This document shows, in pieces, positions 33,600-44,770 of a stretch of DNA of 64,000 nucleotides. Numbering within the stretch: position 1 is the first letter of the stretch; the number at the start of each line of letters is the position of its first letter. Position numbers and translations under genes: made by a program. The stretch spans positions 62,001 to 126,000 of the forward strand of contig SRSI01000046.1 of assembly GCA_005656395.1 (NCBI GenBank), in the 5' to 3' direction. A model generated the notes under the pieces. It did no database searches. It saw only the letters and a program-made list of their open reading frames with translations, and had not been told where the DNA came from. This stretch comes from Strongyloides papillosus. Lineage: Eukaryota; Nematoda; Chromadorea; Rhabditida; Strongyloididae.

Positions 33600-34390
33600 G
33601 GGTTAGGATGGATACCATCAAAATCAATGATGTATCCTAAATATTGAGCATTCTTTTGCCCAAATTGACACTTATTTAAAGTGATTTTCATGTTATATTC
33701 TGCTATACATGACAGAATACTGTTAATATTGTGGATATGAGATTCCTCGTCTTGAGAACAAGTGAGAATATCATCCAAGTAGATATAGCAATCGAGTATA
33801 TTGCTAAGGACTTTGTCCATTATATCTTGAAACTTATCTGGAGATCCAGTAAGTCCCATAGGCATTACCTTATATTGGTAAATTCCTCTATGTTTAACAA
33901 AAGCAGCAATGCGCCTGCTATGTTCATCAAGAGGTATTTGATGAAATTCTTGTTTAAAATCAAATACGCTGTAGTACTTATGACCACTAGCTTCTTCAAT
34001 CAATCCAGCTATCCGTGGGATAAGATGTGACTGTTGTTTTATGAGCTTATTAATGGCTCTGAAATCGACGACAAAACGCCATTTATTGTCTTTCTTTCGT
34101 ACTAATACGACTCTAGAAAGATAAGGAGATCGACTATGTTCAATCATCCCCTTTTCAAGCATGTTTTCGACTTGCTTATCAATTTCAATCTCTCTCGATC
34201 TCCGACCAGGCCGAATACGTTGAGGTAATTCAGATGTGGCTAACTCAATATTGAGACGCTCATCACCATTATAAAGACCAGCATTTCCATCATGTTCGAA
34301 AAATGCGGTACGATTATTCCATATAATATCTTGTAACACCTCTTTCGCCTTCGGAGAAAGAGTACAATTTGTCCAAGAAATGGAATCCAT
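33600..34390 (-). pseudogene. pol: Element 2 reverse transcriptase, N-terminal and catalytic part
   Basis: A typical Ty3/gypsy RT: MLEKGMIEHSRSPYLSRVVL, then WRFVVDFRAINK, the first catalytic Asp in SVFDFKQEFHQI, MPMGLTGSP, and the YLDD box in DCYIYLDDIL. It ends in the DGIHPNP region where the TIR element interrupts it. The frame is continuous with the upstream protease ORF except for one TAG at 34448-34450, with 20 codons between that stop and the first ATG here. Confidence 0.88.
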
Positions 34391-34447
34391 TAGTTGCTCT
34401 CTAGTAAGAGGAGCATGACTCTCTGGATAGTTGGGTAAGGAATCTTC

Positions 34448-37039
34448 CTAAGCGGCATCTTCTGGGAATATTTCATCACCAGAGATCCGTATAGTATTAT
34501 CATCTACTTCTTCAATAGAATGTAGATTACCAATTTCAGTATTAGCGGGTATTAATACAGTATTTGATCCATGATTTTGAAGAATCACGGCAAATTTATT
34601 ATCAATTACAGGACCTGCCTGATAGTAGGTCATAATGTGATCACTACCCTTCCAATGAGGGTTACTCACAAATAAACAATTAATTTTTTCATGGGATGGA
34701 ATTGCATGTACATCGGCATGAATTACTTTTGTTGTTCTAGGAGGAACACGTACCTTAGAAGCCGTCTTGACGGGTACGTTGGTAATAGATGGCATACTAT
34801 GATTAAATCGAATAGTTAGTTCATCACCAAAAATTCGATGTAATCCAGGGATACCAATTATTATATCATATGATAACTTGTCCACTATGTGGAATTCAAG
34901 TTGTTCTCGTTTGTTATTTGCTTCTATATAAATTCTAGAAGCCCCGCTAAAAACGAGTTTGTCATTATTTGCTACTGTTGCAGCTTTTAACGATGGTTTT
35001 ACCATAGTTTTATGTGTACTAGGTATGAGATTAAATGCATCTTGACTAATGACATTTAAGGAAGCACCAGTATCAACAAGTGCATCGAATTTATTTGATC
35101 CGATATTAATCGAAATCACAGGTAATTTTACCATTGAATCAGAATTACGAATATTCTGTATTACCCCATAACGGGATACTCGAATAGGAGTTCTTGTAAG
35201 CGGTCGTGCTTCAGAAATCGTCCTTAATTGATGAGTGTATGGGATCTCATTGTTAGAAGAAGAACCATAACGTTTTCTCAAAGTTTCAGCAGTTTTATTA
35301 AAACCGTATTTAACCAAAATTGCAGTGATTAATGTTAATGCACTAGCAATAGAATTAGGCATTTCTGTTATTGCCTCATCAACATGTAGTTGATATATTT
35401 TTTTAGCCCATTCGATCATGGACAATCCCTTCTCTGATGCGTTATCAGCAGTAGGAATATTGTTTAGACACGGCGATGAGGATGCTCGTGATTTTATCAC
35501 AGCAATCTGTGATTCACAACGAGTAAGCTCCGTACGTGTTAAATCATGTAGACTTTGTATCTTAATTAATTGTAGATGGCATTGTGCCTCTTTATTAGTA
35601 CATTCGCTTAATGCATGTACATTGGATGATGAATTCTGCTCTTGCTCGTTATCATTCTCTAATTCGGTATTCTCTAATTGAGAAAGACAATTATTTACTG
35701 CAGCTAACTGTTCGGTTAGAGCAGCTTCCTGGTTTTTATAAACCTTTATTTGGAATTCATGAGAATCAACTAATGTTTTAGCTTCGAATAATGCATTGTC
35801 TTTATCCTCAAGTGCTATATTAAGACGATTAACATCTGATTTTAACTCATCTAAATCTTTAAGACAAGTGTCCTTATCTATATTACAAGATTTTAAAGCT
35901 TTACTAGCTTTATCACGTTCTCCACGTAACGCGTTATTTGCCGTCTTTAGCTTATTGAGTTTGGTATTACAATCCTCAATCTCACTATTAAGACGTTTTA
36001 TTTCATTCTTCCAGTTGTTTTCACATTCCTGGCGGATTCCATTTTCATCAGTCAAAGCGTTAGAGACTGTTTTTATGTCTTCGGAAAGGGATTTGGCCGA
36101 TTCCTCAGTCATTGATCGCGAAGTCGTCCGATGACGATCTTCAGAATCACGAAGTTGCTCGGAAAGCATGTTATTCGCTCGCCTTATTCGTTCTATTTCC
36201 GATCGTAGGTCGGATATAGTACTGGTACTCTCTTTTAAGAGAGTCTTCGTCTTTTCTAACTCCTCTTCACAGATTTTCAATGAAGATTTAATTTTCTGAT
36301 AACCAGATGTGGTTGATGATACTTTTGAACTATCAACAGATGCAGCTTTTAAGGCAGCATCATTATTAGATTTTGTTGCTTTCGAAGGAACACTAACATC
36401 CGTTGGTGCCTTAATCTTCGAAGCAGAAACATTTGTACCGTGTGAAACAATTTGTACAATATGTGGTCGCTCTGTTAACATCACAACAGATGCCTTAGTC
36501 GATGAGACTATTTTGCTAGGATGAGGATCCATAGGTACTGTCTGTGAAACAGAACTAAGTTTATCACATCCAGCTTCATACATAGCATGCTTAGCTCGTA
36601 TGTTCTTTAAAGAGGTATCAACATTATGTGTACCTGTTGAAACTTCTTCAGCGAAGGTTTCATTGCGTCCTGACAAATGGACAAGGTGGCTTCCAGCACA
36701 AGAAAATGTTGGAGCCTTTTTATCAAAGTAATGTTCGACATTACTGTCGGGGTCCACAAAGACGTTGCCAAGGCGATAGCCACTAGCAAACACGTCTAAA
36801 GCTACACATTTGGTATCAACGGATACTAATGTAACTTGTTTTGCCTTTTTAGCGTCATAGTTGTTCTGAAGATATAATCTAGGAAATTCAGAAGGTGCAA
36901 ATCGACATATATCAAGGGGTTGACAACCACCGAATGGTACAAGCATACAGATCATTAACATACAGATTGTTAATGTATTTAATTTTAAGTCTTTTATCAT
37001 ATGTTTGATCTCTTTAATAGAATGCATTATAACATTCAT
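34448..37039 (-). CDS. Element 2 Gag/protease-like ORF with a transmembrane segment and a long coiled coil
   Basis: 863 codons from ATG at 37037-37039; the frame stays open upstream to about 37155, so the true N terminus is probably lost. Residues 21-38 are strongly hydrophobic (LNTLTICMLMICMLVPFG). A region with five Cys and one N-glycosylation site follows (39-160), then a Ser/Thr/Lys-rich linker, a long heptad-like coiled coil (about 248-455), a second hydrophobic patch (about 563-576) and a retropepsin (DTGAS at 656-660, flap-side IIGIPG near 726). There is no zinc knuckle. This differs from a standard Gag and looks membrane-associated. It ends at TAG (34448-34450), in frame with the RT ORF. 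It could be an unusual Gag or a fusion to an env- or host-derived segment. Confidence 0.75.
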   Translation of the reverse strand: MNVIMHSIKEIKHMIKDLKLNTLTICMLMICMLVPFGGCQPLDICRFAPSEFPRLYLQNNYDAKKAKQVTLVSVDTKCVALDVFASGYRLGNVFVDPDSNVEHYFDKKAPTFSCAGSHLVHLSGRNETFAEEVSTGTHNVDTSLKNIRAKHAMYEAGCDKLSSVSQTVPMDPHPSKIVSSTKASVVMLTERPHIVQIVSHGTNVSASKIKAPTDVSVPSKATKSNNDAALKAASVDSSKVSSTTSGYQKIKSSLKICEEELEKTKTLLKESTSTISDLRSEIERIRRANNMLSEQLRDSEDRHRTTSRSMTEESAKSLSEDIKTVSNALTDENGIRQECENNWKNEIKRLNSEIEDCNTKLNKLKTANNALRGERDKASKALKSCNIDKDTCLKDLDELKSDVNRLNIALEDKDNALFEAKTLVDSHEFQIKVYKNQEAALTEQLAAVNNCLSQLENTELENDNEQEQNSSSNVHALSECTNKEAQCHLQLIKIQSLHDLTRTELTRCESQIAVIKSRASSSPCLNNIPTADNASEKGLSMIEWAKKIYQLHVDEAITEMPNSIASALTLITAILVKYGFNKTAETLRKRYGSSSNNEIPYTHQLRTISEARPLTRTPIRVSRYGVIQNIRNSDSMVKLPVISINIGSNKFDALVDTGASLNVISQDAFNLIPSTHKTMVKPSLKAATVANNDKLVFSGASRIYIEANNKREQLEFHIVDKLSYDIIIGIPGLHRIFGDELTIRFNHSMPSITNVPVKTASKVRVPPRTTKVIHADVHAIPSHEKINCLFVSNPHWKGSDHIMTYYQAGPVIDNKFAVILQNHGSNTVLIPANTEIGNLHSIEEVDDNTIRISGDEIFPEDAA

Positions 37040-37133
37040 TTCGCCATCATTGTGACATTCATCATGCGCAGGTTCAATTGTATGAACATTACCATGTTTT
37101 TGAAATTTAGTCTTTGTACTATTTTTATTATAA

Positions 37134-39640
37134 CCAGCCTTAGACCCGCCTTCGGCAGGTCATAGCTGGTCCGCAGAGCAAAATTTTTATTAAAGCATTT
37201 TTATACTAAATTGTTAATCAAAGTATATGTATAAATAATTGTTTCATTAAATTATACATTTCTGAAGATATAAAATAACCGAAATAATATTGTTCTAATA
37301 GATAAATATTTCTAAGTTTGAGAATCATTTCATAACGTTTACATTTATTAAAACTGTTTAGTTTAAAAAAAAATCTATCCAACAAAAAGAATCTCATTTA
37401 TTATTCAAAAGATGAATAAAAATATATATTTGAATATTTCCAAGTAAAAATTTAAGTGAATTTTCATCATACTTTTGAAATTGGCAAAAACAATTTAATA
37501 TAATTCCTCTATTAACTACATATTTACGTTAATTTTATAAATATATAAATGAAAAAAAAATCAAAAAATTAATACCTAAAAATAACTTCTTTCGTTTTAA
37601 TCTACAAACTTCGTTATATTTTTCATACTTTATGCCAGTCTTTGATATATGTAGTAAATTTAGTTTTATTTACTTTAAACAACTTTGATAAATTATAACA
37701 TGAATAAAGTTTAATTTTTACTAAAAAAATGATCATCACTTTTTGGTCCATAATTTGATTTATCTTTTATTAATCTTTTTAATACTGAGTTTTACCTCTC
37801 AATTTCATACTCGTACATTCTAAATAAATCATAAAACATAAAATTTTAATTCTTTTTACAAAAGTTATTTGAAAGAGAAAAACTATACAAAAAAAGTAAT
37901 ATTTTTTAATATAATTTGATCAATTGTGGACTAAAAGGTTTGTGACTTATTTTTCCCTTAAAGTTAGAAAAAAATACATCTGATGACTATTTAATCATAA
38001 TAAATGATCGAGTTTAAAAAGAGTTATGTTTGGAACAAAATAGATTTTTGCAAAAAAAAAAGAAAAAAGCAAGAAAAATGACACTAAAATTGGTATAAAT
38101 CGTTTTATTTATAAGCTGTAAACTTCGCAATAGTTTCATTTTTAGAGTTAGACTTTAATTTATATAAAAGAAAGCATGGCTACTTAATTTTTTGAAGTTT
38201 CCATTAAGTAATAGCTATTTAACTCTTTATTTTTTGCCGAAAAAGTAGTCATCACTTATTTACCCAAACTTGGGCGATTTTTTACCAATCTTAATGCTGC
38301 TGTGTTTCCCCTTTATTCCTGACTTGTACATTCAAAAAAGTCATAAGTTATAACATTTCACTTACTTTCACAAAAGTTTTTTTGAAAGACATAACTACAC
38401 AAAAAAACGACTAAAAAGATGAGTCTTTTAAAAATAACATGGCCTATTATGAAGCAATATTTTCAAAAACCGTTTTCCCCACTAAGTTAGAAAAAAATAC
38501 ATCTAATAACTACTTAACCATAAAAATTGATTAAGTTTGAAGAAAGTTATGTCAATCGTAAAATTGATTTTTGTGAAAAAGATAAAGAAAAAGTGGAATA
38601 ATTGACATCTAAATAAGTATAACTCTTTATGTTGTTAATGAATATAATTCGTTGTAGTTTTATATTTTAAGTTAAACATATATCTATAAAATACATTGGA
38701 TTTATTTATTTAAAACAACTTTTCATTAAGAATATAGCATTAAAAATTTTTTGTTTTTATTTAAAAAATGATGACTATTCTTGAGTCCATAATTTGGCCA
38801 GTTTTTCATATATTTCTATTGTATTATGTTTTCCTAGGATTCCAGATTCAAATCTGTTTAATGATTAAAAAAACAATTTATTTTATTAACTTTGAAGAAA
38901 GTTATTCTCTGCACAAAACTATGCAAAAAATTGTCCAAAAAAGTAGCGTTTTTTAAAAATATCTTGGCCAAATTTAAATCAAAAGTTGTGAAACTTATTT
39001 TCCCCCACTAACTTGGAAAAAAATACATCAAATGACTACCTGATAATAAAAATTGATCAAGTTCGAGGAAAGTCATGCTGAAGACAAAATTGATTTATGT
39101 GAAAAAAATGAAAAAAAAGCGAAAAAGTTGACATTCAAATTAATATAACTTTTTTCTTTGTTAAGCTACAAACTTTTTTAGGTACTTGTTTTTTAAGTTA
39201 GACTTAAATCTTTATAACAGATACTATTTTATTTGATTTTATCAAGTTATAATTAAGTTAGAGCTATTTAACTTTTAAGTCTTTTTTTCAAAACGATCAG
39301 CACTCTTTGGACCATAACATGGCCAATTTTCAATACATTTCCATAGTATTGTGTTTCCTCCTATTCTGGTAGTAGACCTTTTAAATGGTTTATAAACCAT
39401 TGTATATTATTAATTTTGAAATAACGTTTACCCCTGGTCAAATCCATGCTAAAAAGGCCATAAAAACGGGTTTTTTTATAGATAACATGGTCAATTATGG
39501 CCCAGAAACTTTTTAGACCCATCTTACCCACTAATTTAAAAAAAAACACATCTTTTGGCTATTTAGTTGTAAAAATCGGTTGAGTTTTGAGAAGAGTTAT
39601 GAGAGAGACAAATTTTTTTTCTTATTTCTTTTTTTATTGA
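37134..39640 (-). mobile_element. Helitron-like non-autonomous element, copy 2
   Basis: Its 3' terminus is at 37134: hairpin 37143-37161 (GACCCGCC TTCG GCAGGTC) and, on the minus strand, the end CTGG followed by T. Inside are about five imperfect units of about 520 bp; landmarks with CATCT..TGGCTATTTA recur near 37980, 38510, 39020 and 39550. The tail next to the hairpin matches copy 1 (ATTAATCAAAGTAT, AATAACCGAAA). The 5' limit near 39.64 kb is approximate. It abuts, and may have truncated, element 2. Confidence 0.6.
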
Positions 39641-40925
39641 TAATCATTTTTTATCACTAAAACTCAAACCTAAAAATGGCTCTACCAAAACGTAAAAATA
39701 CATAATATACATATCATAGAACTGAGAATTTAATTTTACATTAAAGTTGTAAAAATACTATATTTTAAAAGTCCCATTTAGACATACTTTTTTAAAGTAT
39801 TACAGATTTTTAATGAAAAAAAGACTTCGACAATGGATTTATAATACTTGGTGTTTTTCAATTTTCTTAGAATTATATTTAAAATTTAAGTTAAAGAGAA
39901 ACTTAAAATAGCTTTTTTTCTTTTTAACTACTTTTTCTTAATCCTGATATATCTTTTCAATATATTTAAATTTAGCTTTTATGAGTAATTTTCGTAAAAG
40001 TTCAAAATCTTAAAATGAAACCTCAAGTTCCAATTTTACTTTTTTTAACGTTATTAGCATTTTAAACAACAAATTCTTGAAATTGTTTAGATAAAAAAAG
40101 TAACTTAAAGGGGGTAGGGATCAGTAAACTCTGTTTATGAAAGAGAGAGAAAAAGGATGATATTGTGACTGGAAAGAACTATAAATAACCTGGAAAGTCG
40201 TGAACATTATCATTATATTATTTTAAACACGTACTATTCAATATATTATAGAATCACCAAATAAAGATCAGGAGTTTTACTGGTTGGAATTTAGAAGATA
40301 TTAAAGAAGATTCTAAGGAAATTAACTAATTATTGTTCTTATTTATTTTATTGTTATTAAAGATCGATAAGACCGATAAAAATATTTTACTGATAGACAC
40401 ACTAAATACCCGCAAAAGTAATCAATATCTCAAGAATGGAACTTCAGATTGAGCTAATTTTACGTTTTTTAGAATCGGAATATAACGTTACATATATCAA
40501 GATAGAAAAGTTTTAAAAACGAAAATAATTTACCGACCTTCATATCTTTTTTTATGTAGTGGATTTTTTTAAAAATTAATTTAAAGAATAATCTCGAAAG
40601 AAAGCATACAAAGAGATTGAACTACTGAGAAAGTATAAAATTACGAAAGATCTGTTATAATTGCCTAACTAGTCAAAGAATCGTTTGAGGTTATTAAAAA
40701 TAAATTTAAAATCAGCAGTTTATGAAAAGAGCTAAAATTATTTTTTTCTTATTAAAAATTATATAAAAATATATATATGAAAATTTTATTTTTAGGCCTA
40801 TGTAATAACAATAAATTGCAGTAATATTTACTAAAGTTATGATGGTGTTAAAATTATTTTTTCAATTAATTCACTATCTTCTGTTTTCATAGGTTTGTTA
40901 GTTAATTCATGTTTTAAATATTTAA
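39641..40925. other. AT-rich intergenic DNA
   Basis: No gene is recognised. A TATAAATA at about 40188 on the plus strand, followed by sequence of slightly higher complexity, could be a promoter, but no ORF follows. Confidence 0.35.
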
Positions 40926-41186
40926 TTACTTTCCGTAACCCCATGGATCACTAGGATCTTTGTAATTTTTTGTTACAGTTTCTTTTGCTTGATCTTCACG
41001 TGCTTTGTTAAGTTCATCAAAAAGTCTTTGACCTTGATTAATTGATAAATCACGTTTAGCTCTTATTGGAGCATTTTTTAATTGATTTGAAAATTGGGAA
41101 TTCATTTCACAGTTTATAACTGCAAAAGAAATAAAGAACATCAAAATGATGATTTGAGCAACCTTGTTGAAGCTGGTAGAATACAT
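40926..41186 (-). CDS. Small secreted protein, possible peptide precursor
   Basis: A single-exon frame of 86 aa. Residues 5-26 form a good signal sequence (KVAQIIILMFFISFAVINCE). After a short spacer comes RAKR, a dibasic processing site. A polar, helix-prone stretch of about 42 residues follows (DLSINQGQRLFDELNK...), ending in DPWGYGK and stop. A terminal Gly-Lys after a processed segment is the usual amidation signal of neuropeptide precursors, so a peptide hormone is possible. I do not recognise the peptide. No SL acceptor or TATA box is clear upstream. The gene is isolated, between transposon regions. Confidence 0.6.
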   Translation of the reverse strand: MYSTSFNKVAQIIILMFFISFAVINCEMNSQFSNQLKNAPIRAKRDLSINQGQRLFDELNKAREDQAKETVTKNYKDPSDPWGYGK

Positions 41187-41373
41187 TTTTTTAACTTTAA
41201 TAAATGTTTTATGATATCATTATAAAATTTAATTTCTTTTTATACTAATTTTTATTTAAAAAAAATATTTTCTAAAAAACAGGGGATGGATAAATTGAAG
41301 ATAAAGTTTATTAAACAAATAAGTATTTTACTAAATATAAATTGAGATTTTGTTGAGACGATATTTTTTTGCA

Positions 41374-41530
41374 AACATGAGTTACTTGCTTTTTGTTAAC
41401 ATAATCATAAATATTTATACATATGAAGATTTTATGTTTTTAAAGGATTTTTGTTACAAACATCAGTTACTTTCTTATTGTTAACATTTTCATAAATATT
41501 TATTCATATGGAGATTTTATGTTTAATTGT
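41374..41530. repeat. Tandem duplication, two units of about 84 bp
   Basis: Two imperfect copies of a segment with AAACAT.AGTTACTT.CTT and TTCATATGGAGATTTTATG-like ends, starting near 41374 and 41458. It lies upstream of the secreted peptide gene. Confidence 0.6.
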
Positions 41531-41673
41531 TTTTTATTGCTTTTACAGTATAAATGTGTTTTCTTTTTTTTACTGAAATAATATACAATTAATTTTACAA
41601 AATTCTAAAAATTTCTACAAAACTATAAAAAAAATTTCTAATATTTTATATTTCTTTTTGATACTGTAAAGAT

Positions 41674-41841
41674 ATGCCATATTCAGAAACAAATTCATAT
41701 AAACAACATTATAACATTGATGTACAACAGCGTTTAAGAATTTTAACAAGTCAGGTTAAGCATATTTGTTAACAATATATTAATTATTTTCATAATCTTT
41801 AGATAATTTCTCATATTCAGTTAAAATTTTCAAAATATTAA
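41674..41841 (+). CDS. Possible two-exon mini-gene or truncated gene 5' end
   Basis: ATG at 41674 opens an 81-nt exon (MPYSETNSYKQHYNIDVQQR...) ending CAG/GTTAAG. A 48-nt intron with TTTAG follows (41755-41802), then 13 codons to TAA at 41839-41841. The peptide looks protein-like, but 39 aa is short. It may be the first exon of a truncated gene. No family is recognised. Confidence 0.25.
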
Positions 41842-42229
41842 AAAAAATAATTCGAAAATTGTCTAGATGTTTTAAAATCACGGAGGAAAAATAAAAAAAC
41901 ATTTTTATGGATACATTAAATTGGGCCTTTATATTAAATACACGCGATTTACTTTTCCTGATTCAAAAGATCTAATTTAACAAAAATGTTTATGTCGGCA
42001 GTTGACGCATCATATCAACTACCTATGAAAATTTAGATAACATATAAATTTTAATATAAACAATTAATATATATATCGTTAAAATTGTAAAATGATTGTC
42101 TGATTATTATATAATAAATTTATAAGTTTATTTTTAATATGACCACGAGCCGGAAGCTGATGGCAGACAGTTTATGTTTTAATTGTTTAGTAAATAAAAC
42201 GAAAAAAAAATAAATAAGCTTTTCTTATA

Positions 42230-42425
42230 AAAAATTAATAAAGTAATATCTTTAGTAATTCTAAACAATTAATTAACTTTAATTTTTAACTTTAATTTCA
42301 GAGTAAATTTATAGTTTTTTAACAGAAAAATAAGAAAACTCAAAAATATCAATTATATTTATATTTAAAGTTTTTTCAAATACTAATTTATTTATGTACT
42401 ATTATGATTATTTTGTTGTAATTTC
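42230..42425. repeat. Diverged copy of palindrome arm sequence (8360-8560)
   Basis: It shares ATATCAATTATAT, AATTAACTTTAATTT and TTTGTTGTAATT with the arm next to the CAGGGTG foldback element, but lacks the element itself. It is therefore an unoccupied relative of that site. Confidence 0.5.
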
Positions 42426-42759
42426 ATACTACCACCTTTTTATATTATCATTAATTTAATAGTTCAATTTGTCTAGTTTGACTAAAATTTCTTGCACCGA
42501 ATGTTTGTAATATACCAACTGTTTACAAATTTAAAATATGTATTTATTATAGGATATATATATTAACAATTTGGATGATTTAATAATTCAAAATATTAAA
42601 ATATAAAAATCTTGAAATGTTAAATAATTAATTTATGTGTAACAAATAAAACTTATATTCAAAGTGCAAATAGTAACAGTATCTAAATATTCTAATTATA
42701 TATAATTTTTTTTGTCAGCCGAAAATTTGCCTCTTCATAGCTTTGTTTAACCTTTCAAC

Positions 42760-42990
42760 GTCTTCTACTTAGAATTTTTTTGAATAAAACCATTTATTAC
42801 TCTTTTGTCCATAAAATGATTAGTTATTAATAAATTTTTATAAAATTAAGTTTCCCTCTTATTCTGGTATTAAGTTGTTCAAATAAGTTATAAATTGTTC
42901 TATTTTTTAAATTTTTGAAATGATATCCAAAAAGCGAAACTGTAAAAAAAAGTACTTCTAAAGAAGATGTTTTTTAAAAATGATTTAATT
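42760..42990. repeat. Fragment related to the Helitron-like tandem unit
   Basis: It contains TTTCCCTCTTATTCTGGTA and the pattern of the unit seen at about 39290-39480. It is a third, degraded occurrence. Confidence 0.4.
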
Positions 42991-43641
42991 TAGTATATCC
43001 AAAACGTTTTGATGCTCAGTTTAATTTTAATGAATTAAATTGGTGGATCGCAAGTAAATAAATGAATCCTCGTCACCAAGAAAGACACCAACTAAGATAA
43101 GGACTTTATTTAAAAAACTTCGATATATATATAAAAAAATAAAAACTAAACAAAGACAATAGACATTATACAATAATTAAATGAACTAGACTTACCTAAG
43201 TATTTACTTGGTTTACAGAAGATCTCCTTAGTTAGTAATAAAGTGTTAAAATATTGGGAGAAAGAAAGAATAAAGAGTCGTCATAATTTAAACTTATTTA
43301 TATCCAAAATGTTATACATTTGATTGGTATTTTGTCAATAAAACTGTATACCACTACTCAAAAAAAAATGTCACAAGCAAAAATCTAAAACTCACTTTTT
43401 ATATCCTTAAACAATACCTCTAGATGACAGGTTACTAGATAAAAAATATCAGGTTTATAAATCTACTTTTTACGTTTTTATTACTTTTAAATATTTTCTA
43501 CTACACACACAATATACATACTCTGGTTTAATATTTTTAAAATAATAAAAAATTGGCACATAAATAGTACAATATAATTGAAGGAATTAACAAATTAAGC
43601 ACACAAAATTCTAAGTAATTAAAAAATTATTTATTAAATCC
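42991..43641. other. AT-rich DNA, nothing recognised
   Basis: No ORF or clear repeat. A slightly GC-richer stretch (about 43045-43250) could be a solo LTR or old exon, but I cannot support either. Confidence 0.35.
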
Positions 43642-44722
43642 CATTTTGTGAGTCAATCAGACATTTGATGTACAACTTAAAATTTTATCCCCCATTTTTA
43701 TTTCATGAATAAAAAGAGCAACCAAAAAAATGTATGTTGGCAAATTTATTCGGCTTGAAATTTTGAGATACAGCAGTGAGTCAAAGTTGGAAAAATTGAT
43801 TTTTACGAATTTCAGATAAATAGATTTTTTTAAAAAAAATGTTGTTTCTAGGGGTAATTTTTTATAAAAAAAACGAATGAGCATACTTTCGGCTTCATAA
43901 ATTTACATCTTTATTTTGTCTTTTGCAATTTTTTTTAAGTTTTTTTAATTTTTGAGTACAAAAATCGAAAAAGCGCATGTTTCCACTATGCTCATTCGAT
44001 TTTTCATGGATTTTGCATCTAGATTCATAAAAATCAAAAGAATAAAATGGGAAGGTAAATGTATTGTTTAGTGAAGAAGAATCTTGCTATTTCCTAGGGA
44101 AATAAAACTTTCCAATTTTGGAGCACAAAAATCGAAAAAGCGCATGTTCACACTATGTTCATTCGATTTCTCACGTGATTTTACATTTAGATTCATAAAA
44201 ATCAAAAAAATTAAATGATAAGGTAAATGTGTTCTCATACAAAATATAGATTCCAATTCATTATAGTAGAATATTGGTTCACTTTTTTAATAAATTTTAA
44301 ATTTTTTTATAATAAATATTGTTTCTAACAGTAGTGTTATATGAAAAATCGAATGAGCATAGTGGAAACATGCGCTTTTTCGATTTTTGTACTCAAAAAT
44401 TGAAAAAACTAAAAAAAAATTGCAAAAGACAATAAAGACGTAAATTTATGAAGCCGAAAGTATGCTCATTCGTTTTTTTTTATAAAAAATTACCCCTAGA
44501 AACATTATTTGTTTTTAAAAAAATCTATTTATCTGAAATTCGTAAAAATCAATTTTTCCAACTTTGACTCACTACTACTACTGTGTCTCAAAGTTTCAAG
44601 CCGAATAAATCTGCCAACACACATTTTTTTGGTTGCTTTTTTATTCATGAGATAAAAATGGGGGGTAAAATTTTCAGTTATACAAAATTTTAGAAAAAAT
44701 GTTCGACTGACTCGCAAAATGC
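43642..44722. mobile_element. Foldback element, family 2, copy 1
   Basis: Inverted arms of roughly 370 bp (about 43642-44010 and 44345-44722) share CGAATGAGCATA, GCGCATGTTTCCACTATG, AATTACCCCTAGAAAC and GCCGAATAAAT. The outer ends are CATTTTGTGAGTCAATCAGA and its relative. The interior holds a roughly 165-bp partial duplication of the CGAAAAAGCGCATGTT module (43965, 44130). There is no ORF; the frames seen are chance. Copy 2 is at 52923-53658. The superfamily is undetermined. Confidence 0.75.
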
Positions 44723-44770
44723 GTTTTAGTAAATTATCTTAACTCTTTTTTCTAATTTCAGATATTTAAC

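Larger units (their letters stand above)
30680..37133 (-). mobile_element. Ty3/gypsy element 2, decayed and truncated at both ends
   Basis: Order on the minus strand: Gag/protease-like ORF, RT, (1.5-kb insertion), RNase H, integrase. There is a TAG between protease and RT, a stop and frameshift in RNase H, and an abrupt end after the integrase Glu. The 5' side meets the 3' end of a Helitron-like element at 37134, with the reading frame still open upstream of the first ATG. No LTRs were found. Confidence 0.85.

Noticed and set aside
43657..44717. Several ~60-75 codon ORFs
   Set aside because: They occur symmetrically in the foldback arms and come from inverted repeat sequence.
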